Shown piece by piece: positions 36,297-48,727 of a DNA stretch of 64,000 nt; the first letter of the stretch is position 1, and the number at the start of each line of letters is the position of its first letter. Source of the stretch: Coniella vitis (Eukaryota; Ascomycota; Sordariomycetes; Diaporthales; Schizoparmaceae); the NCBI GenBank assembly GCA_011317545.1, contig WUJK01000009.1, forward strand, positions 1,798,001 to 1,862,000, written 5' to 3'. The position numbers were made by a program, and so were the translations under genes. Below the pieces are notes generated by a model. That model saw nothing but the letters and a program-made list of their open reading frames with translations, had not been told where the DNA came from and ran no database searches.

Positions 36297-38333
36297 CTAC
36301 TCTGCCTTGCTCTGCTTAGTGGACTCGACCTGATCCACTCCATCACTCTCATTCCCACTCGGCTTCTCGCTGTCCTTGCTGACGCTCACGCGTTGGCGAA
36401 TGCCACCAGTCTTTTGCACCTCGGCGTCTGCGTCGTGGTGATGGTGGTGGTGGTGCACGCGCTCCACAGTCTCAATCAGGCCGTAGCGCAGCGCCTCGCG
36501 CTCGACTTCCTCGTCGCTGAGGAAAGGCATGTCTTGCGCGGCCTTGACGTACGAGATCTTCTCGACGTAGCCCTTGGCAAAGATGATGTCGATTTCCTCG
36601 AGCGAGCGGTTGGCCGTCTCGGGGTAGAAGATCCAGATGACGGGGAGGAAGCACGCGTTGACGACAGCGAAGAAGAGGTAGGTGCCCCAGCCGATGTTTG
36701 TAATCATAATGGGAGTGACCCTGTGTGGGGGAAAAAAAAAAGAGAAAGTGTGTTAGTTGAGATATTCTGCACAACCCTGCGTCCTCTGGGGATCTGGGAC
36801 ATCCAACACAAGGAATGGACTCTTTTAAACACTTACATTACGATTAGGAAGTTGAATAACCAGTTACTGCACTATTTCGATGTAAAAAAGAGACGTTAGT
36901 ACATGTTATACAAATGCTTCGTTGGCCGGGAGGGTCAGGAAACAGGGGCATGGCCGCAAGCGGTCATCTGTGGCGCAAGGTCGGCCAGCAACCGCGCAAG
37001 GGGTATTATTGACTTACCGTACTCACGGCATTTGCCTTTGCGCGGGTCTTGATGGGGTTGACTTCGGCTGGGTAGAGCCAGGGGAGGGGCAGCCAGGTGG
37101 CGCCGAAGCTGGCAATATAGGTAAAGAGGCCGACGGCAGCGCCCTTGGCAGCCGAGGGCGTTCCGGGGATCAGACAGGCAAAGGTGAGGATCATGGAGCT
37201 CATCTGGCCGACGGTGCCAATGAGGAAGAGCTTGCGGCGGCCGACGCGCTCAATCACAAACCACGAGACGGTGGCAAAGATGGAGTAGACAATCATGTTG
37301 ACGCCGCCCATGAGCAGCGCCATGTTGTGCGTCTGGCCAATGGACTTTTGGAACAGGATGGGGAAGTAGTAGATGACGGCGTTGCAGCCGCCAATCTGCT
37401 GCATGAGCTGGGACGAGGCGCCGAGGAGCACGCGGCGCAAGTGCTGCGTCTTGCCGTTGGTCAGAAGCGCCTTGTAGGGGGTCGACTTGGCGAAGCCACC
37501 GGAAGCACGGATCGAGTCGACAATCAGGTCGCGCTCGAGGGCTGTCTCGCTGCTTTCGAGCTCGTAGCCACGCAGAGCGCTGATGACAATGTCGGCTTCC
37601 TCGTAGCGCTCGTGGGTCAAGAGCCAGCGGGGGGACTCGGGCAAAAAGTACATGGGGATGGAGATGATGAGCGCAAAGATGATCTGGAAGGCAATGGGGA
37701 ACCGCCAGGTCAGGTCGGCCGGGCCGTAGGATGCGCCGTAATCGATCCAGTAGGCCACGCATGTCCCAAAGGCGATGACGCCTCCCTCGATGCAGATGAG
37801 CAGGCCCCGGTTGCTTGTCCGCGAACACTCTGCCTGGTATGTGGGGATCGTGGACGTGTTGATGCCGTTGCCGACGCCCATCACGACACGGCCCACAATG
37901 AACTGTGCAAAGGGAGTCGCGTTGGCCATGGAGGTCACCTGGATGATGACGCCGCAGAACATGATGGCGCCGCCGAGGATGATGGCTCGTCGACGGCCGA
38001 GCAAGTCGCCCACGCCCAGAATAAACATGGCGCCAAAGAGACATCCAATTTCGTAAATGGCCGTTGTAAACCCTTGCATGGTAGAATTGTCTCGGGTAGC
38101 GGGGAACATGTCGTTGAAGGGTGCAGCAGAAATGATGCCACTCATGACACTGTGTTTGGTCCAAGCATGTTAGTTAGCCATCGGTACAAGGCGCGCCCCA
38201 AGGTTCATCTGTTCTCGCCGTGGAGTGCATACCCTTGATCGTATCCAAAGAGGACGAAGCCAGTGGTCGCAATGGTGGACACCAGCAACGATAAAGGCCT
38301 CCCCGAGAGGCCACAGAATGTGGGCGGCGCCAT
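36297..38333 (-). CDS. MFS sugar transporter (SP family)
   Basis: Four exons: 38333-38233, 38149-37018, 36871-36837 and 36720-36297, all in phase; 563 residues. Exon 3 is only 35 bases (CSNWLFNFLIV plus two bases) and restores the conserved run ANAVSTCSNW...VMVTP. Family marks are LFGYDQGVMSG, DLLGRRRA, PESPRWLL, QQIGGCNAVIYYFP, ERVGRRKLFL, PWLYPAEVNPIKTRAKA and PETANRSLEEID, spread over twelve predicted helices. These are the sugar porter signatures; hexose or a related sugar is the likely substrate, but it cannot be told from sequence. The C-terminal cytosolic tail has a run of seven histidines and is charged. A TATAAAG lies about 213 bases upstream. Confidence 0.92.
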
Positions 38334-38545
38334 GATGGGCGAGTGAGTGTGGCCCTGGCGAGAAAGACGAGGCAGGTTGACAAGAATTACTCTTCTGCGC
38401 GCAACGGAGGCGGGGTGCTGGGCAGATGACAGACAGACAGTTACAGACCAGTATTACGAGGTCGACCGTCCGCGCGGGGTTTTGTGGTTGGAGCAATCAA
38501 GAGGCCAGGTCTCTCGGCTCATGTAGGACGAGGGGCAACGAGACT

Positions 38546-38552
38546 CTTTATA
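38546..38552 (-). promoter_or_regulatory. Candidate TATA box of the sugar transporter gene
   Basis: TATAAAG on the minus strand, about 213 bases before the transporter start. A CCCCT/AGGGG stress-type element lies just beside it at 38530-38534, and a GCGGGG sequence (CreA-like SYGGRG) at about 38474 lies between it and the ATG. Roles are inferred. Confidence 0.4.
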
Positions 38553-41437
38553 CCCAACACTCTTGCAAGTGCGGCCGCGTTCAGACATGTGAGTCTGTCC
38601 CCCTTCGACCGCCATCCTAGCACGCCAACCCCAGGCCTGGGCAGTGCGTAGATAGTACTGGGTAACCACACAGAGTGCACACAGTATTCAGTACTGCGTA
38701 CATGCAAACGTAGTCAGGTCGCGCTGCAGACATGCAAGCCAGTGCGCCGATCCCCCTCCGTTAAACTTGCGGGGACGCGCCAACCCCAGAGCATGATAGG
38801 CGGTCGCGGAACAGCCTGACACGAGATAACAGGTAGGTCCCTGAATATCACTGCTGCTCTGCTTTTTCTGTCTTCGCCCGGTGTCTGTGTCCGCCATCTT
38901 GTCGGCCTCGATGCGGGGAAAACAACTGGCAGCCCGTGGTTTTCAAGAAAGAGACTGGCGAGCGGCCGGGGCCTCAACTGCACCCCACGCGTCTGCGAGC
39001 CACAGGAGGCTCGGCGATATGTGATAGGTTCGCGCAACTTGGGAGGTTGCAGTGGAGGACGCAGCGTGCATGGAGGACGGCTCCACCAGGTGCTTGAACC
39101 CAGAAAACGACTTGAAAAGCTGTTGAAAAGAGTCAACAACCGCCTCGTCCACGACCATAGTAACAGAGCAGTCAGAGTACTATGGTTACAAGGGTAATTA
39201 TTCTGTGCCCCGCAGGTACTTACTGAGCAGTCAAGGGTTCGGGTTATAGCAAGGCTCCGTTTACAACGTATATTTACTGCAAAAAACAGGGTTAGGGTGC
39301 TATAATCGTATGTAAAAGCCTGTAAGTTTGCCATATAGTGGATACGTAGTATAGCGCGCTATCCTGCTTTGAGCTTTAGGCGTAAAGAACGCGGCCCCAC
39401 TGAGACTTGACATGGGTTTAATATTTATGCCTGCAACCATAGTAATGGTCAAGCACCGGCCAGCAGCGGGTTCCCCACTCGGGTAAGGATCTACGCTGGC
39501 GCATAGATGCTTGATAATAAAAAAAAAAAAGTTAAAAAGTGTTCTTCTAGCGCCTCGCGGCCTCGGTAGAATTGCCTGGGTGGCTGCTTCTTGGCTCCGG
39601 CTACGGGCGGGTGTGGCAACGGGCAGAGGCTTGTTTTGGTCGGCATTCATCACCCCTCTTTGCAATGAGTCGCGCACGTGGGAAACACAAAACAAGCCGT
39701 TCCTGAATCGATTCAATCCACCCAAGCCAGAACAGTTGCGGTGCTGTGCTGTGCTGTGCTGTGCTGTCGAGGCCTCTGCGAGTTGCTGCTCTGCGCCTGG
39801 AGCACGCACTTGCACATGCAGAGTAGTAAGCAGGAGACTTTGGTACCCTGAGCTCTGCAAACAGCGTCGGGGAGAGCCGGAAGCAGCCAAATCCCTGGAC
39901 AGTCCAGGGCCTTCGCTCGTCACTAGGACATCGTACATAGTAGTCAGCCAGGCCAGCGTACCAATGGCGCGGGGGGGGGGCCCACTCCCTCCACTCCCCC
40001 GCCAGGACTCGCTTCCAGTGACTGGTGGGCCTGCCTGCTGTGCCATGGGGAAGATTCTGTGGACCTGACCGAGTCGTACCTAGTGTAGTATTTCTCGAGA
40101 GCCGCTGCTGGTGCGGCCATGCCAATCCTCTGAATGGTGCGGCCTGCGAACAAAAAGTCCCATCCCACCTGGCACGCAAGACGGGGCTGCTCGTCCACTT
40201 TGTGGGGCCCTGGTATCAAAGCTCCACCCGACGGGCTGCACGGCAACGCATACTGTGCTGGCAGAGTACATAGTACTTAGTACGAGCCTGCAGCCCAGAA
40301 GGCAGCCAACCACCCGTCGTCTTGCCCTCGGAGCCTTGTCTGCCTTGCAAGGCCTGGGTGGACCCCTAGTACATGCCTGTCCACCAACCAACCCCTCCGC
40401 CAAGCAGGCTCAACCACTCACTATGCTGTACACGAGCACGAATTTCAGGTTCTGAACCTCCCGGCAGGATGGAGAACCCGGGTCGCACCTTGGAGGGCAG
40501 CCACTCGTCCAAGGCAGAGCCGCAGATCCTATCCAGCTCAACCAAGGCACGAGAAGGGCTCCTTGCCGCTTATCAGAGTTATCCAGCCGCATCTCTCAAG
40601 GGTTTCTTGGAGAGAAGGCTGCCCACCAGTCCCCGCAGGCGGCTGTCCACTCACAGCGAACTGGATGGCAATTGGCGGCATCCGGCCTCAGCTGACGGAA
40701 GAAATCTCTGTACTATGTACAAAAATTGGATCTCCTATGCACCATCTTCCAGGCATTTCCGCTTTTTTATCTCCGCTTTTTTTGATAGATGTGTGTCGCA
40801 CTTTGAAAGCGGTGTGCCGTGTCATTGCTCGTTTTGCCTTGGTCTGTCGTCTTGGCTCTCACCAACGGCAACTGTTTTCCCGAGGGCAGAGCTGAGGAAG
40901 ACGAAGGAGCACCATGTACTATACTATTCCTGATACATGCTGATCTACAGTAAGCACAATTTCGTATGCAGTCAGTTGGAAACCATATATATGTACTGTG
41001 TACCGTGCTGCCACAAGCTCGTCGCTGGATATATTCCCCGTTACTTGCGAAGCCGACTCATGGTTTGTGAGAACGACTCCTCCTCGGCCATATTCCGGAT
41101 ACACATTTGCTGACTAACACATACAACCGGAGTACTTTTCAACATGCCTGTTGTCACCACGTCACTAAAGACAACACCTCAAAAAGTGTAAACTTCGAGG
41201 CAAGCCGAGTTGTCGGATTATTTGACGGTTTGCGTTGAACCAGATAACAGGCATCTATCTACTCATTACTCGGGAAATCGTATGCCTTTACTTGGCGACC
41301 CTGTCTGGAGATTCGGCGGCATGCTGCATGTTCAGAGTTTAAATCGACCGTCACATTGCTGGACCCGAAACCTAGAGATAAGATGCTAATTGTACAGGCA
41401 GAGCTTGCAGATGCGCATGATGCACATTCAGAACCTT
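38553..41437. other. Intergenic, no gene supported
   Basis: About 2.9 kb. Overlapping frames on both strands at 39.3-40.4 kb are of mixed composition and show no domain or intron logic. Three exact dispersed-motif copies lie at 39934, 40267 and 40711. A GTGCT tandem is found near 39740. Confidence 0.5.
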
Positions 41438-41760
41438 CTACTCAGGCTTAGGAAGACCCTCTTCATCACCCGGCTCTCTGTAGTTGCCGCTCGGCTTGGC
41501 ACCACGAGTTCGTTCCTTCACGATGTTGGATTTGTCAATGGCCTCCTTATCGTCGCGCTCTGTTATTCTGGTGTTAGCCCGATGGCGGATGACGACCACT
41601 ACTTCTCAGAGGCAATAGGTGCGAACGAACCGAGTTGTTCATCAGAATCAGCCGTTGCGGCATTCACCCCGCTCTCGATGCGAGCATCATCTTTCTGGAC
41701 GGGAACCGCCTCGGCGCCCTGCGTGGCATAAGAAGTTTCGTAGTCGTCGCCCTCAGACAT
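41438..41760 (-). CDS. Small CHZ-type histone chaperone-like protein
   Basis: Two exons: 41760-41631 and 41559-41438; the 71-base intron (donor GTTCGT, acceptor CAG) joins CTC-G to AG-CGC. The product is 83 residues. After an acidic/Ala-rich N-terminus (MSEGDDYETSYATQGAEA), the C-terminal half contains EAIDKSNIVKERTRGAKPSG and ends GDEEGLPKPE. The core IDxSNIxxxxRTRG resembles the CHZ motif of Chz1-type chaperones for H2A.Z-H2B dimers. Similar minimal proteins occur across filamentous ascomycetes. The acidic stretches usual in larger Chz1 proteins are short here, so a histone role is inferred. It is divergent from the thiolase-like gene, 1.27 kb away. Confidence 0.7.
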
Positions 41761-43026
41761 TGTGGTTGCTGAACGTTTAAGTGGATTTTGTGGAGCTGGA
41801 GAGACGGACCGAATAGGGAAATGTGGTTCTCACGGACTGGGGAAATTTGTGGGAATGCACTTCTCGGAACTGTTGTCGGGCACGAGACAGCCATTAGAAT
41901 CTGGGGATTTCCCCAGACTTTTATCGTCAACTCAAAAGGCAGCAATACAGAGCATTAACGCATGTATGACGTGCAAATCATCCCTTGTGAGGCTGCACGG
42001 CGGGCTGCGAGTCCATGAGCAGCAGCCCATGACGACAACGACTCTAGGACGGGACAATGCGCAATGCGGCTTGGAGAGGGCTCGACGACAGCCTTCTGAG
42101 AAGGGCACAAAGGCAGCTAAGCAAGCAGCAGCAGCGGCGGCGGCAGGCGTGCCTCGGCTCGACACAGCCCGATGCTTGTCAACGTCTGTGAACCTCGAAT
42201 AAAGGCTGGAAGTGATGCGATGATTGCGTTTGTGCTCGACAGCGCGTCACTCGGCATCATCATCACCTACAGGCTACGGGCGCCCCACCCGCGCAGCGAG
42301 TCAATGATGGTGCAACAAAGCGATCCGCCATGGGAAGTAGCTGGGCAAGCCTACCACGTTAGTGCCATTGCCGCTGAACCACCCATCGAGCGCGGACATG
42401 CGGCCATGTCGTCGGCAGAGCGAGACCTCACGGTGTTGGATTTTGATACAAGATGGACCAGCGTGAACTTGAAGACGGACGGGAGTCAATGGGCCTGCGG
42501 GCTGTGCGAGGTCGAATGTTTGAGATATTGCAGCGCTGATCAGCTTGTGCAAATGTGATCAGAGGCAGTTACTCAATTGGAGAAAAGACAGTGGGACACT
42601 CGGAAGAAGAATAGAAGCTGTCAAGATCTTCCAGATCCATCCTACTATGTATGCCACCCAAAGCGATGCAAGGGCGATCAATGTCGCGACCGTCGTTGCC
42701 ATCAGCGGGTCGTTTCCACAATCTGCAGGTTTGAAGGCTGTCGCGGGCACCCTAACCCTGAGTACCTAGGTGGCCAGATTAGCCTGGAGCCTCGGCCCGC
42801 TGTGGATGACTCATCAGTGCCTTTCGCGACCCCACGTTCTACCGTGCCTCGGCATCGCGAGTCTAACCAGCGTCAACCAATCATTGTTGATGTACAACCT
42901 GGTGACGTTCCAGCTTCAGACATCCCGAATATACTCGGTTACTTGCACACTGCTTGTTTTGTGCCTCCAATCTTCTTACTGGTGACTGACTGACTGACTG
43001 ACTGACTGACTGGTTGCAAGCCTGCA
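41761..43026. other. Divergent promoter region, no gene supported
   Basis: About 1.27 kb between the CHZ-like gene (-) and the thiolase-like gene (+). Frames on both strands at 42.2-42.75 kb, including one with a hydrophobic stretch, lack support. It holds one exact dispersed motif (42643) and the (TGAC)7 repeat. Confidence 0.5.
42983..43010 (+). repeat. (TGAC)7 repeat just before the thiolase-like start codon
   Basis: Seven perfect TGAC units end 16 bases before the ATG at 43027, so they are probably in the mRNA leader. Confidence 0.95.
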
Positions 43027-45172
43027 ATGACTTTCGTGCCTGTGATAGTCGGCGTGGCCGACATCAAGAACAAGACCGACGACCACAAAGAGCCTGCGGT
43101 CCTCATGCTAGAGGCCATCCAATCAGCGTTACAGGACACTGGCGTCTTGCCATCCCGACTAACTCCGCAGATAGACAGCATCGATGTTGTGAGAACCTGG
43201 ACGTGGCCCTACGCGGACCTGCCTGGTCTATTATCCCAAAAGCTGCGACTCCCTGCCAAACCAAACTGGGCACGCTACACGGCAACACATGGCGGGCATC
43301 AGCCAGCCAAACTGGTGGATGAGGCTGCTTGCCGCATCGCGCGAGGCATCTCAACAGTAGCTATTGTCACCGGCGGTGAGGCTCTGGCTTCACGTGAGTA
43401 TCCTCTTACCCCCAGCCCGGTCTTCATTTTCATTTTCCCATGACCAAGAAGTGCCGCCCGTATGACGAGACCTCTAACCTACCAACTACTTATCTGGTAA
43501 CGAGTGTGAGCCGCTAACGCTGTGCTCCTTTCTACCTCCGGACCAGTGACTGCATGCGTAAAGTTGGGTATCACCGAGCCGCGTGGCTGGACCAAACCAG
43601 AAACTCCAGTCCACGACGTCTTCTCACCGTCAACTGCGGACTTGGGACAAGGTCTGTTCGTTGAAAGAAGATACTCTCGTTGGTGACGCAGGACCAGTGG
43701 AGATTTGACAGTGTTGTAGATGTTGGTGGAATGCACTGGATTGGGGCACCTATCCATGTGTACCCCCTCTATGAAAATGCTTTCCGCGCACATCGTGGAC
43801 AGACGCCTCGACAGAGCCATGACGAGTCAGCGGCTCTCTATGCTGAGTTCTCTGCAGTTTCAGCGCAGCATGAATACTCGTGGAATTACGCGAAGCCACC
43901 TCTGGGCAAAGAGGACATTGGGGCCGTGTCTCCAAGGAACAGGCTGATTTGCTCGCCTTGTACGTTGTGCGGCGACAAGCCCAGCGACCCACCGCCCCGA
44001 AGACAAAAATGCTCGACTGATTCCCTGAAATAGATCCATTGTTGATGAATGCGTTCAACACGGTCAACCTGGCTGCTGCCTGTGTGCTGACATCCGCAAA
44101 AAATGCCAAAATGTTGGGCATTCCAGAGGACAGATGGGTATATCCATTGGGTGGTGCTGGCAGAAAGGAGAAAGAAAGATGTATAATCACTCCTTTCCCT
44201 CTGGGCTTGCTCATTGTGAACCACAAGAGCTGAAGATGATTTCTGCAGTCTGGGAACGGCCGAACTTCTTCCATAGTGAAGCAATATCTTTGGCGTTGGA
44301 CGAATGCCTAGCTTCATCCCATCTGACAATCGACGACATAGACACTTTGGACCTATACTCGTGTGTCAATTCCTTGTCACTTTTCTGTTACACCAGCCGA
44401 GACCAGACTGACCAGATCATACAACTCCATAGGTGCTTCCCTATTGTTCCAAAGTTGGCCTGTCATCATTTGGGACTGCCATTCAACCAGTCGGCCAAAC
44501 CCCTGACATTACTGGGAGGTTTGACATCGTTCGGCGGTGCAGGAAACAACTATTCGATGCACGTAAGCCGCTATCTAAACCAGCGCAATAGATCCCGCCG
44601 GGTCGCACAAGGAAACTGACCTCTCGCCATCGCTGCAGGCTATCACCGAAATGACCCGCCAAATACGGGACGGCAGGATCCAGAACGGACTGGTGCTTGC
44701 CAACGGCGGCGTGCTATCCTACCAACATGCCATTTGCCTGTCCTCGAAACCAAGACGCCGTGACGTGGCATATCCAGACTCCGCTGCTAACTCGGGCACT
44801 GTTGTCGATGGCCAGGCTCCGACTGTCGATACATTCGCCGAGGGTGCAGCCGTCATTGAGGTCAGTACTTTTGCTCATCTCTTGCCGGTAGGGCGACAAG
44901 ATACAGCACCAAAGACTGATTTACGCTGGATGCAGACCTACACTGTCGAGTACAGCCGCGATGGTCAGCCAGAAACAGCCTTCATCATCGGCCGTCTCGA
45001 GGCCAATGGTCACCGCTTTGTGGCAAACCACGGGAACGAAAGGACGCTGGTACAGATCTCATCAGCGCTGGAAGAGCAGATCGGTAAGAAGGGCCGTGTG
45101 TCTGTGCAGAGGATGGCAAATGGCGAACCGGAGAGGAATCTCTTCTTCTTCGCGCCCAGACCGGAGCTGTAG
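43027..45172 (+). CDS. Thiolase-like protein (acetyl-CoA acetyltransferase-like, TLP1 type)
   Basis: Eight exons: 43027-43393, 43547-43651, 43720-43959, 44034-44180, 44249-44360, 44433-44562, 44639-44860 and 44936-45172. Phases agree throughout, giving 519 residues. It starts VPVIVGVADIKNK. Core marks include GIGAPIxVYPLYENAFRAHRG-type sequence, YPLLMNAFNTVNLAAA, GIPEDRWVYPLGGAG, SEAISLALDECL, DLYSCFPIVPKLACHHLGL and LTSFGGAGNNYSMH. The C-terminal part (ETYTVEYSRDGQPETAFIIGRL) resembles the extra OB-fold domain of thiolase-like protein type 1. The place where classical thiolases carry the nucleophilic Cys reads ATHGGHQPAKLV (about 86-97) with no Cys. The reaction is therefore uncertain. The last intron is 75 bases and open in frame. 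Confidence 0.88.
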
Positions 45173-48100
45173 AATTACATGCCCACGGCTCAAAAACCGA
45201 GAGGTTGATGCTAATCGCCCACGTTGATCTTTTGTTTGAAGGTGTACGCAGTTTCAACTGATTTGGACAAAACATAAAGGCTGAATGATCACATGGCAAC
45301 TATGGTGTACGACCCGTCGGTGCTGCTACAACGGAAATATATACAAACAACATTCTTGGACCAACGCGGTTCTTCAGAAACGGTATCATTGTGCTAGCCT
45401 TTGCGAGTCTCGTTGAATTTATCTCAGTGACAGTACGTAATTGATCCAACGTTCTGCTAAGAATGAAGAGGTAAAAAGGGTACACTATTACCACGGCGGC
45501 GAAGTTGGTTGCGTTGTGCCGCCTTGACCGGGCGGCTATCAAGGCGAGATCACCGAGTCTGGTGCCAGTGATATAATATATCCCATATAACTGCTCATTT
45601 GTGACAATGGCGATCCCCCGAGCCTTGAAAGAGAATGGTAGAACAGACTGGTATTGGTATACGATGTCCCTTTACGTGGACCAAAAAATGAATTTAGCTT
45701 CGCATATGCTTGTAGCAAAGGCGGGAAACCCTCAAGCTCCTTTTCTTTTTGGCACAGTGTCAGAATCTAGAAGCAAATGAAGACCATTCGAGCTACGAGG
45801 CCTGTAACAAGTCATTCGTCTCCTTGCGTTTGCGTGTCAAGTGCTTTGCTCATATTATCCGGGAAAGATAGCGTTACGTATTCTGATTCAGCGACGCGCT
45901 TCTTCTTGGGCAAGCGAAAAGGAATTTCCTCGTAGTCGTGGGATAAAACTCGACAACTAGAACAATACATCTACGTATCTGTGGGGTCAAATATGCAGCA
46001 AATATCAGTTTATCACATTACAATGAATAGGAAATGACCTCCGGTTGAACCAAAGCACCAAGAACCGAAAACGAACAATCTATTCCTAAATTTGCAAAAG
46101 ACACGTAATTCCCATTGTACACACCACTACTAATTCATCCCAAAATGGAAAAACTAAAAAGAACGCCACGCATTTGTGGCTTTCTATTGATATTTTTACG
46201 CGTATTGAACCCGCTCGTTCGCAGCTCTGGCCTCGTCATCCAATGACCTAAAGTCTGTTGCATTACCAGTTGGCTTGCATTGCAATGTCTTTGTCACAGC
46301 CGTAGACTTGAGAACTATATACCATGTATCCAACGAATTCACATCCAAATGCAACGTAGATCCAAATTCAACCACAGCCACCCGAACGAGTGTAGCTTCC
46401 AAAACAAAACATTTCAGGGAAATCCGGGCCTACACCGAGATTCCGGCAGGCGGCGCTCTCATTCTAATACCCTAGCATCTAGGTGTAGCCGTTGTAATAG
46501 TACAAATCTTTTTTTGGCCAGAACTTCCGGCCGAAAGATGCGCCAAAAGTCTGGAGAAAATATTGAATCATCCATGTTCATATACGTAAAGTAGATAAAC
46601 GTGCATACAGATTGCAACCCCATAGCTTGTCCTGTTGTGCATTACAATGCTACTTTGCCTGCAGTTCTGCAGAGCATGTTTTTTTTTTTTAATGTTAAAC
46701 TCTTATTATTATTATTTGTTCCTCTTTCCAGCTCCTTGTATTGTTTTGTATACAAGAGGCATGATGACGAAACCACGCATCCGACTAGACCAAGTGCGTA
46801 TCTACGTACTGCTGCATAAATAGTCTTTGGCCTTGCCGAATCCTACTCACACATGGGACTTTTCTCTTTAACGCACTTGATGGTCATGTGGTTAGGTAAA
46901 ATAATGGATAAAGAAGCGAAAACGAGGGTACGTTTGTTGTTCTACACAAGTACCTTGCATAAAAGAAACTTTGGAATCATCCAAGGCATAAGATAAAAAT
47001 TTCCAAATTCACTCTCCTCCCGAAACGTCAACGATCGTCGATCTGATGCCTTGAAAAGCTTACTGCGAATGGTAGTACATGTTACCATACTATACGTACA
47101 AGTAGACTGTAAGGTTCTTCAATTTTCTTTTCTTTTCTTTTCTTTTTTGTTTCCCTCCCGACAAATCCAGAAGTTTACTCATTTCTATACCAATTGTTTA
47201 AAATCGTGCACATATATGTACCAGCCAGCTGAACACGCTGCAGCAGCGCTGCTAAATTTGTCCTTACTACATATACACCCCAAATATGTTCTACTATGGA
47301 TGTATATAAAAGATTATCTTACATGGTATACTAAGCCGCTGCAGTGTGCAGGAAATCATAAGTACACGCAGGTCAATTTGGAGTTGCACGCTCCATACAG
47401 GCGAAGAAAGGGAGAAAATACCAAGAACTACGGGTACTTGGTTACTTGTAAGGATCAACACCCATTCTAGCTTGATTTTGCTTGAGAGAGTGTAAGTACT
47501 ATAAACTGCTATATATCACGATGGTTTTAAGTAGTCGCGTGACCTTTTGTGTGGGCACTGTAAGCTTATCACATGCAGCACCTAGGTAGCTTGTACCTAA
47601 GCGAGTGGTCGTTGAATCTTCGTATCCAAGGTTCTTTTGACTCTAACTGGACGAGGTCTATAGAGATATGTACCTAGTACGAGGATAGAGCCTGGGTAGT
47701 AAAATTAGAATCAGTCCAACGTTTGAGAACCATCAAGCTAAAAGAAGAAGAAGAAAAGACGAAAAAACCACAGATATGCTCTGCCATTTTGCATAACGAT
47801 TATAGCATACAAGACGCATGCTCATGATCAATGGCTTTTACCATATAAAGCAAGTATACACAAAAGATGCCATGTTTCACAGAGCCGCAAAGAGCTGCAC
47901 GGAGCCTCTTGGCAGTGTCAGTGTGTTAGTACTGTGTACGGATGCTTATGTAAGTAGGCATACGGGCGCAATCGCATCCTGGGATATCCTAGCTGTATGG
48001 CCTGCGGCTCTGGAGGGTGGAGCAGAATGGACTGAATCCCCCAGCCCCGCGAACAGCGTAAATCTGGGGATGTCTCAGGAGGGTCCTTACTCATCGATAA

Positions 48101-48727
48101 CGTCGCTTGGCAGTTAGAAGCTTTAAAACTTCCCAAACGCCAAGGAGTCACAAAACATGGCCCTTCAACAGCCGCCAAGCAAGTGTTGCCAAGGCGAGCG
48201 AGGTCTAGCCTTCGACTCGTCGGCGCAGGCGCGCGTCCTCCAGCATTGAGATGATCTTCTCGACTCAAGTGCCCTGCCCATGGTCTCTGCTAGACGCCGC
48301 CAACACATACTCGCAGTATCGCTTGCCAAGCCCATAGAAGAGGATACTAGAAACGAACGACTGCAACCGTCCGACGCCTCATACACGTGGAAGACTTGGC
48401 TGCCGGAGATGATGCTAGCCGTTTCGCAAGGCGAGAGGCGAAAAGGCGTCGGTCGAAATGTGCTTGGACAATGGCAGGCATATCTGCCAAAGCGCACTGC
48501 ACATTATAAGCTGATGCCGTGCCAATTCCAGTCAGAAGAAAGAGTCTTGTCAGTCCGTCGCGATCTGGTATCTGCCTTGTGCCTTTCAAAGTATAATATC
48601 CATAATCCACTTTGTATACCCTTGTTTTAATATCCCCATCGGACTGCCAGCAGCCCATTTAATTTTCAGTTCTTCACTTCCTAGACAGCCACTTTCCTCT
48701 TCATCATAACGCCCGTCAATCTTCAAA
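45173..48727. other. Intergenic, AT-richer, no gene supported
   Basis: About 3.5 kb. Short frames occur on both strands without recognisable features. AG/CT-rich and poly-T runs are present near 46679 and 47128-47148. The last 200 bases are the likely promoter of the small secreted protein. Confidence 0.5.
48592..48598 (+). promoter_or_regulatory. Candidate TATA box of the small secreted protein gene
   Basis: TATAATA about 130 bases upstream of the start codon at 48728, a plausible distance for a fungal promoter. Confidence 0.3.

Noticed and set aside
36922..38238. A 438-codon plus-strand frame opposite the sugar transporter
   Set aside because: Shadow of the transporter; the minus strand has all sugar porter motifs and consistent introns.
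42559..42750. Minus-strand frame with a hydrophobic stretch
   Set aside because: Short, isolated, lies in a divergent promoter, and part of it is coded by a copy of the dispersed motif.
43652..43720. Alternative acceptor CAG at 43709-43711 for thiolase-like intron 2
   Set aside because: It would place a TAG stop two codons later; the TAG acceptor at 43717-43719 keeps the frame and restores the conserved run.
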